Position numbers and translations under genes: made by a program. From contig OY986973.1 of assembly GCA_963920575.1 (NCBI GenBank), positions 7,543,054 through 7,607,053 of the forward strand: a stretch of 64,000 bases of DNA, read 5' to 3'. Within the stretch, counting starts at the first letter, position 1. Each line of letters opens with the position of its first letter. Shown piece after piece: positions 57,221 through 64,000 of this stretch. The stretch is from Narthecium ossifragum. Lineage: Eukaryota; Streptophyta; Magnoliopsida; Dioscoreales; Nartheciaceae. Under the pieces are notes generated by a model. The model made no database searches, had not been told where the DNA came from, and was given only the letters and a program-made list of their open reading frames with translations.

Positions 57221-58654
57221 TGATGAGTCACTAAATATTCATACTTAAAAACCTTAATTTATATTTGTTAGCCCGAGAGTGTTTGTATTTGATAGTTTCT
57301 TAATTAATTTCAGGTTTAATGAAGATTCAAGTTAGAAAATACAGAAAAAGACTAATATGTAGAAATTACGCCGCTCCGCTGTCAGTTTGAAAAGAATTCA
57401 CCAAATTCTCCAGATAAATCCTAAATTCCTGAACTTGGAGGACATATAGAAGACTTCAAGACGAACAACTTTTATGTTGGACATGTTACGAGATTCTGGA
57501 CAAATTAATAGCAGTTTGCAAGAATATGAAGATAAACAGATGCTGGGAAACTAGTCCGTCGATGCTCAGGAGAATATTCTCCACATATTCCAGATAAGTC
57601 CAAATAATGTCAAATCTTTGGGACAGGACAGAAGGCTTCCTAATCTACATCTTTCATGTTGAGCACATTTCCAAATTCCGGACGGATTGAACCCAGTCAC
57701 GACCGGAAGAGGTTGTCAGAATTAAACCATGAAATCCGAGTTGCACTAGAAGTCAAACTTAGCCATAACCCTAATTCCGGGAATACACCTATAAGAAGAT
57801 GTTGGGTGGCCAAAAATAAGGACCTTTTTGACAATCTTTGGAGAAGGAGGAAGAAGACGGAGAGGATGTGAATGGTGACAGCTCCCTATTCCAACCCGAT
57901 GGCTTTCATTCAAAAGATGAGTTGCTACTTATTGTACTTAGGATTATTCATGAAACCCTAGTGTAGTTTTGGTTTTTCTTTAGTTGGATTCTTGTGAACT
58001 TCTCGATGTATGATCTCATTAATATGGTTTTATTGTTAATAGAGTTGAAGGAACAGAGTTCCCTTGACGTACTTTCAGTCCTACATGATTTCTGTGATTG
58101 ATTGTAGAGATTTATGAGATGGTTTTCATGAAGTTATTGGTTTGCCTTTAAGATAAGCTATGTTACGTGAAGATAGGTTGTGCCAAGGTCATTAGGAGTA
58201 GTATAATTTAAAGTAATCGTAGGACCAAAGACAATCTATGTCAAACAAAGATAGGTTATGCCGTTGGGAACATTAACTTTCTTTTAGGGATTCATGTGAG
58301 CTTGTAGTCATATGATCCATAATGTTGAGAGAAGGGAACAAGATGATAACTAGAGAAGACCAATAATGAAACTAGGGTGGATTGAGTAATTCCTAAGTAA
58401 CTACTACATTGATTCAAATTGATCAACCTTTTATTTCTTTTCTTTATTAGTTTAGATAACTCTATTCTATTTTTGATTATTTTCCTTAGTTTTAGGGTTT
58501 TGAGAATTGATTTATGTTTCCAACGTTTTTCCTGTGGATCGACTCCCGATTTCACCGCTATTTCTACCTAGTAGTTTAGTGATTGAATAAGGATTATAAA
58601 TTTAATATTTGATTGAGTTTGCAACGTTTTAATGACGACGTTTGCGAGCGATCA
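57221..58654 (+). mobile_element. Solo LTR of the Athila-like element 2 family, TSD ATGTG
   Basis: Starts TGATGAGTCACTAAATATTC and ends GCGAGCGATCA. ATGTG is duplicated exactly at 57216-57220 and 58655-58659. It is 1434 bp and has no internal sequence. It is homologous in reverse to 14154-15580 and 30711-32114. Confidence 0.9.
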
Positions 58655-58961
58655 ATGTGAAGGCAGCCGAGTCCTTCCGCATGCGCGCATCCTCTACAAC
58701 GGATGAACAGGTTCTCCCGTCACATTTTTTTGGCGTGCCTTTAGCCCCCTACTCCCCCATTTACATCTGTTTCCATCTCCATCCCACTCCAATCCACCTT
58801 CTATCATCTGTGAACATGCAATGGGGAGCATCTAACTTCACTGCCACTTCAATCGAAACATTGTATATGACGAGAGACATGGTTTTTACTAGGGGGTCTA
58901 GCCGGCTCTAGGAGTTCTCATCGGATCTATCTACACGTTGCGCAATCTATCTCCTATCGAC
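58655..58961. other. Repeat D end and unrecognised sequence
   Basis: The first 28 bases finish repeat D. The rest, up to the next LTR, shows no recognised feature. An open frame from 58642 to 58911 crosses the LTR boundary and is therefore not a gene. Confidence 0.4.
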
Positions 58962-61380
58962 TGATGTGTTACGAACGTGTCGTTAAAACATTACGACCTC
59001 AATTAAATATTAAATTTATAATCCTTATTCAATCACTACACTACTAGGTAGAATAATGGTGAAGTCGTGAGTCCATCCAAAGGGAAAATGTTAGAAACTG
59101 AAATCAATTCTCGAAACCATAAAACTAAGGAAAAAAATCAAAGATAGAATAGAGTTATCTAAACTAATAAAGAAAAGAAATAAAAGGTTGGTCAATTCGA
59201 ATCAATGGAGTAGTTACTTAGGAATTACTCAATCCGTCCTAGTTTCGCCTTCAATCTTCTCTAGTTATCCTCTTGTTCTCTTCTCTAAACATTATGGATC
59301 CACAGCTTCTTAAGCTTACATGTATCCCTAAAATAATGTAAGTCTTTCCAAAGGGATACTTTATCTTTGATTAGCATAGCTTGTCTTCGGGGTAACCTTA
59401 GCACAACCTATCGTCACTAAGAGTATCTCATCGGGTATTCACAAACCACATGAAAACCATCCTATGAATCTCTACAATCAATCGCAAAAATCATGTAGAA
59501 CTAAAAGTACATCAAGGAACTCTGTTCCCTCAACTCTATTAACATTAAAATCAAATCCATAAGATCATGTCTTGAGAATATTACAAGAGTCAAACCAAAG
59601 AAGATAGAAAACTACGCTAGTGTTTCATGAATAATCCTAAGTACAATAATTAGCAACCCATCTTTTGGATGAACGCCATCGGCTTGGAATACGAAGTTGT
59701 CACCATCCACATCCTCACTGTCTTCTTCTTAATTCCCTCTCCAAAGATAGTCAAAAAGATGAGAAATTCGGATTGAATAACCCTATTTATAGGAGAACTC
59801 CCGAAATTAGAGTTTGAGTTGACTTGTACTTCAATTACAACTCAAATTTCCTGAATTAATTTTGGCAGTTTTATTCCGAGCGTAACTGGGCCCAGCCAAT
59901 TCGGAATCTGAGACCTTTTCCAACACAAACATTGTATATTAGGAAGTCCTCTGTCATATTCTGAATATTTCATAATATTTGGACTTATCTGGAATATTTG
60001 AAGAATATTCTTCTGAACGTCGATGGATCAGTTTTCCAGCAGCTATATATCTTTATCTTCTTCACAATTGGTATCAATCCATCAGGGGTATCGTAAAATG
60101 TCCAACATGAAACTTGTAGCTCTTGAAGTCTTCTATCATGTACTATAGTTCCAGAATAGGCTAAATTTTCAATTAGTACCCTGTAGTTTGACCTATATTT
60201 TTATGTGGTCTTTATATTTCAAAAAGTTGAAATACAGACCCTCAAATTTAAGAATCTCTCTTATGTGCTCCGCCACGTCACCAACCGTTAGCTGCCGTCC
60301 GTGATCTGACGGAAAGTGGGGCCACGTGCGCCACACGTGACCCAATGCCGTCGCTCCCCGTTACCCTGTGAGGGACTTAACGGGGCGGTCGGGGACGGTG
60401 GCAGCGCCCAAGTTTTGGCAATCGTACGCCGTGCTCGACCTCGCAACGGCGTTGGCTCAAGCTCCACAAATGGCGCTGGCAGCGGCGGCGAGATCTCTGG
60501 ATCGGCAATGGCTCCATGCCAAGATGGCCGCGTGGCGACGCGATGTCGGCAGCAGCTAGCGTCGGCGAGGGAGAACGCGCCTAAGGAGGCGGCATGTGCG
60601 AAGGGGCGCCGGCGGCGACGCGGCATCGGCGCGAGCCCTCTATGGCGGCATCCAAGGGAACCGCCAGTGACGGAGGCCGCGCCCAAGGATGGCGGCGGCG
60701 CTAGGCCGGTTGGTGGAAGACCAAAACCCTTTTTATGGGTTCACGGTCGATGTAGAGAAGGTGAAGGAAGAAGATGAAGTAGAGAAGATGGGTTTCTTTT
60801 TGGAGTTCGGGTTTTACCCGGAGCCATCCTTCCGTAGCGGCTCGTCTTACCATGCAGCCCTCTTAGCCACTCCCTCCCGCCTTCGTGATCGCATCCTCCA
60901 CCGCTCGTCCTCCACCCTTAACCCCGACCGCCCCGTTAAGTCCCTCACGGGGTAACAGGGAGCGACGACATTGGGTCACGTGCGGTGCACGTGGCCCCAC
61001 TTTCCGTCAGATCACGGACGACAGCTAACGGTTGGTGACGTGGCGGACCACATAAGAGAGATTCTTAAATTTGAGGGTCTGTATTGCAACTTTTTGAAAT
61101 ATAAGAACCACATAAAAATATAGGTCAAACTACATGGTACTAATTGAAAATTTAGCCTTCCAGAATATTTGGACTTATACAGAATTTCTAGAGAATATTC
61201 TCCTGACAGGCGACGAAGCAGTCTTTATCACATAAATTCATCTTTTTAGCCGAATTTCTTGTATTTTTTCTCAAATCATGATTAAACCTGAAATCAACTA
61301 ACAAACAATTAAATACAACTACTCTAGGCTTAATAAAGGTAATTTAAGGGGTTTAATTATGAATATTTAGTTACTCATCA
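58962..61380 (-). mobile_element. Solo LTR (copy E), Athila-like, TSD TCGAC, split by a MULE
   Basis: On the minus strand it starts TGATGAGTAACTAAATATTC; its other end, TGATGTGTTACGAACG on the plus strand, corresponds to the ends of the element 2 LTR. TCGAC is duplicated at 58957-58961 and 61381-61385. Without the MULE it is about 1.41 kb. Compared with the LTR at 57221-58654 it is more diverged. Confidence 0.85.
60159..61157. mobile_element. MULE-type transposon with 236-bp inverted repeats, GC-rich interior
   Basis: Inverted repeats at 60159-60394 and 60922-61157 begin GGCTAAATTTTCAATTAGTA. A 10-bp duplication, TTCCAGAATA (60149-60158 and 61158-61167), fits Mutator-like elements. The 527-bp interior is strongly GC-rich, unlike the AT-rich LTR around it, and is partly open on both strands (plus 60316-60777, minus 60686-60288). 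I cannot name the captured source. The interior includes MGFFLEFGFYPEPSFRSGSS in one frame. A Pack-MULE is likely. Confidence 0.8.
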
Positions 61381-61800
61381 TCGACGTCGACTTGTTCTTA
61401 AGCTTTGAGATACCTAACGACCCTTACAGATCATTCATACATCTAGACGATGACAGGGATTTGGTTGTGCTATTCCTTCTTCTTGGTCAGCCATCTTTTT
61501 CACCCATCAGCATATTCGCCTGCTCGGTAGAAGCAGATAATATAAGGCAGGCGTCCACTGTTTTATTGATTAAAGACTTTGTTTCGCTGCTAATGATAAC
61601 GTATATTGCCTCAGCTATGACAACCAGACTACACTATTGAAGATGCCATCTATTGGCCGTGGGTTGGGCGACATTAATTTAAGCGCCCCAATCTTGCCAG
61701 GAGACGGAGTAGACGAGGATTTTGAAGTAGTAGCTGCAGTAGATGAAGATTTTGGAGAGATGAGGATCAACGGCCTCACACCGAAGGCGGATGGATAAAG
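61381..61800 (+). pseudogene. Coding-like remnant, unrecognised
   Basis: The frame from about 61392 reads LSFEIPNDPYRSFIHLDDDR then DLVVLFLLLGQPSFSP. After a frame change, MPSIGRGLGDINLSAPILPG follows from 61642, then an acidic stretch (DGVDEDFEVVAAVDEDFGE), ending at TAA near 61797. The charged and acidic character with a DDDxDLVVLF-like stretch recalls N-terminal regions of MuDR-type transposases, but this is weak. It adjoins the TSD of the solo LTR at 58962-61380. Confidence 0.3.
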
Positions 61801-62524
61801 TGTTTCATAATAGCATTTTTGTTTTTTTACGAACCCTTATGTCTGTTTCTACCTGTTATTCTTGCGAGTAAAAAATCAAGAACAATGTGTATGTTTCTGT
61901 GCGAGTGTGATTTCTTATACATGCGCATGTATAAATTTTTATTCGCATGAATGAAAGTATTCATGCACACATATAAATGTACGAACACGTCTACCGCTTT
62001 GAGTGAATAAAAATATGCACCTTACGTATTTCATGCGCACTTCAATGTTTTATGCGTGGGTATTCAGTATGTGTGACGATTTTGTGCAAATGACCTATGA
62101 TCTCCTGGATAGCGCCGGCATGAAGATGAACCCATCGTGGACACATGATGCATATGAGAAAATGTATTTTGGATGAGACTGGATACATGATAGCGACTCT
62201 GATGAGCGACATGCTCCTAACGACACCGATGAGCATGAAGATGGACCCGTCGTGGACACATGATGCACATTCTCAATTTTGAAACAAAGCCTAGGCAGTC
62301 ATCTTTACGAATGCCCTAGAACCATATGTAAGTCAAATGTTTCCCAGCAAGTAACAGCTGAAGCTTACGCTCACAAGATACGCAATTACACAACGGTATG
62401 AGTACAATATAAAGAAGTGTAAAGCATGTAAGGTGGTTGCCCGTTGCCTCGAATCAAGCTATTACTGGAAGATCATTGGCAGGGAAGTACATGTAGTACT
62501 GGCAAACATGCTCAAAATCTACGC
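61801..62524. other. AT-rich region with a 111-bp spaced duplication
   Basis: GCATGAAGATGAACCCATCG-type sequence followed by TGGACACATGATGCA occurs at about 62119-62153 and again at 62230-62264, offset 111 bp. No ORF of note. Confidence 0.55.
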
Positions 62525-62815
62525 CTAAAATATTTGCATAAAATGCATTCATAAAATATGATATGCGTGTAAAATGGAAAATCAAGTGTAAAACATACGA
62601 GTAAAATGTACGCATAAAATGCAAACATTTGAATATGATACGTGTGTGAAAGGATACGTGTGTGCGCATAAAATGAAAGGATATTAGTAAAATGTACGTA
62701 TAAAATACACACAAGGATACTTGCGTGCGCATAAACTGAAAGGATATCAGTAAAATGTACACATAAAATACATACATTTAAATATGATATGTGTGTGAGT
62801 ATAAACTGTAATAAT
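62525..62815. repeat. Degenerate minisatellite rich in ATAAAATG and GTAAAATG
   Basis: Imperfect units combine GTAAAATGTACGCATAAAATG, a variable middle with GATATGATACGTGTGTG-like sequence, and AAAGGATAT. At least four units can be traced at uneven spacing (about 50-100 bp). The minus-strand open frames here are a by-product of the repeat. Confidence 0.65.
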
Positions 62816-62901
62816 TTTTTCATCTATTAGTGAAGAGAAAGGATGGTGGGGAGAGAAAAAAATATGCACAAAAAAATTTGGCTGAAATATGTACAAAAAA
62901 A

Positions 62902-63102
62902 TCAAGCTTCTACTCCCCATTTTGGATATGGGGAGATTAAACCCTTTCGAATATAGGGATACAAAAAGAAAAGAAATGCCAAAAAGATACATGGGAGAGC
63001 AGCGGGCTTTGATTGATCGAGAGGTCCCCCTTTTTGGCCTAGAAACTTCTCTACGGCCTTCTCTACGACTTTCTCCATGGCCATGGCGAGTAGGCTCTCC
63101 AT
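62902..63102 (-). CDS. Small unrecognised ORF
   Basis: ATG at 63102 on the minus strand opens 66 codons: MESLLAMAMEKVVEKAVEKF, then LGQKGG and a hydrophobic stretch, LPCIFLAFLFFLYPYI, that could span a membrane. The amphipathic start resembles helix-forming N-termini, for example of NLR or DUF proteins, but no match can be claimed. Composition is more GC-rich than its surroundings. It could be the broken 5' end of a larger gene. Confidence 0.2.
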   Translation of the reverse strand: MESLLAMAMEKVVEKAVEKFLGQKGGPLDQSKPAALPCIFLAFLFFLYPYIRKGLISPYPKWGVEA

Positions 63103-63429
63103 GGCGTTCTCCGACGCCGTTGCCCGAGAAAACAAGGACGATGAGGTCGGAGAGAACGGAGAGAGTCGCCAACGACATCAGAGAGAACAGAAAAAGAGAG
63201 AGGCGCCGGCAAGATCGCATAGAACATATGTGAGGAATAACTAACTGATTTCTACATGTCGTACCAAGAGCAACTGACATGGCGCCACGTGGACGCGAAC
63301 ACCGCCTTAACGACCACTCAAACATGGCATCTTTTTTTTTTTTTTTTTTGAATTCAAACACGTGCACTACGTGGATGCCTCGGGAGACTTATACTGTGAA
63401 ATATAATTGTTTAATATCCATACCATGCA

Positions 63430-64000
63430 TGTCACACTCCGACCAAGAAAACACATCCGGACCGGGGCATGAAAGACCTAAACCTATTTAATCATCTCTT
63501 GCGCATTTATATAACAATTATCACAACTAATTTGAATAATTTAATCATAGGGGCATCATAATAATTTCTAATAAATTATTAACTATAACAATTCCAGATT
63601 AACATAAGAGTAAACAAGATTACATAATTTATACACACCTCATAGTTATATAATTTACTGCTCGAATACATATTCATAAACATCTAATTCTCGAAGAGGA
63701 AAATTATATATTTAATATATCTTTAAAAAGTAATACATAACAAAAGGAACTGCTGAAGCTGCCAACATCTCAGGATCCTCGAGAGCCTCCTGAAGTCACT
63801 GCGCCACCAAAACCTTGCTCGGCTGGTACTACGGAAGAAGACCTGACGCATGCATCTACAAATGCAGCTCAAGTAGGAGTGAGCGATAAGCTCAATATAG
63901 TTCTACTCTGCGTCACACTGAAAGGGAGGAAAACAACAACAATGTCGTTTCTCCACCTAAGCCAAAGGTATGCCAAGGGTCCCATAACCCATCGATGTCC
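63430..64000 (-). mobile_element. LTR of the TGTCACNCCCCGACC family, cut by the window edge
   Basis: Starts TGTCACACTCCGACCAAGAA and follows, block by block, the reverse of the end of the nested LTR at 9526-12986 (AGAAAAC.CATCC.GACCG.GGC.TGA). The internal side lies beyond the window, so whether it is a solo LTR is unknown. Left flank: ATGCA. Confidence 0.7.

Overview
The window is plant (angiosperm) nuclear DNA dominated by nested LTR retrotransposons. This follows from the Ty1/copia and Ty3/gypsy coding remnants, the tRNA-iMet and Athila-type primer binding sites, plant-type DNA transposons (hAT, MULE) and one CIN-type TCP transcription-factor gene with a miR319 target site. Nothing bacterial is present. 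Coding starts were re-read as ATG starts. One 200-N assembly gap lies at 41863-42062. The species cannot be named from the sequence.

Block 1 (1-36916) is a deep nest. A 5'-truncated Sirevirus-like copia element (1162-7589) abuts a 650-bp TRIM (512-1161). From 7590 to 36916 lies the 3' part of an older LTR element. Its 3' LTR starts at 33382 after a polypurine tract, and on its antisense strand it carries an intron-containing plant mobile domain (PMD) gene. That gene is now cut into three pieces (32115-33037, 13790-14153, 7622-8145) by an Athila-like gypsy element (14154-32114, TSD TAGGC) and a solo LTR (8146-13789). Inside the Athila element sits a much younger gypsy element arranged in tandem (16521-27132). 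Inside the solo LTR sit another solo LTR (9526-12986, TSD CCAGG) and a TRIM fragment. A further solo LTR (33647-36051, TSD GGCCA) interrupts the host element's own 3' LTR.

Block 2 (about 36917-50560) is the genic part. It starts with a complete Tork/TNT1-like copia element (36996-43342, TSD GAGAC) whose 3' LTR holds a multimeric TRIM array with TSD CAACT around the gap. The only confident host gene is a TCP2/TCP24-like gene on the minus strand (CDS 46741-48069). It has a TATA box near 49182, a pyrimidine-rich leader, likely 5'-UTR introns and a miR319 site.

Block 3 (about 50560-64000) is a second repeat block. It holds a Pack-MULE-like element (about 50762-57037) that carries a 4CL-like fragment and an early-nodulin-like/phytocyanin fragment, and is itself interrupted by a hAT-type element (8-bp TSD) and by nested solo LTRs. 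Two Athila-type solo LTRs follow (57221-58654 and 58962-61380), the second interrupted by a MULE with 236-bp inverted repeats. After that come low-complexity repeats and the start of another LTR at 63430.

The most unusual signal is regulatory. Short palindromic arrays of two kinds (CGGTCGACCG-type and GATCGATC-type) recur just upstream of the TATA boxes, or in leaders, of retrotransposons that are otherwise unrelated. One such module appears nearly word for word in both a copia LTR and a gypsy leader.
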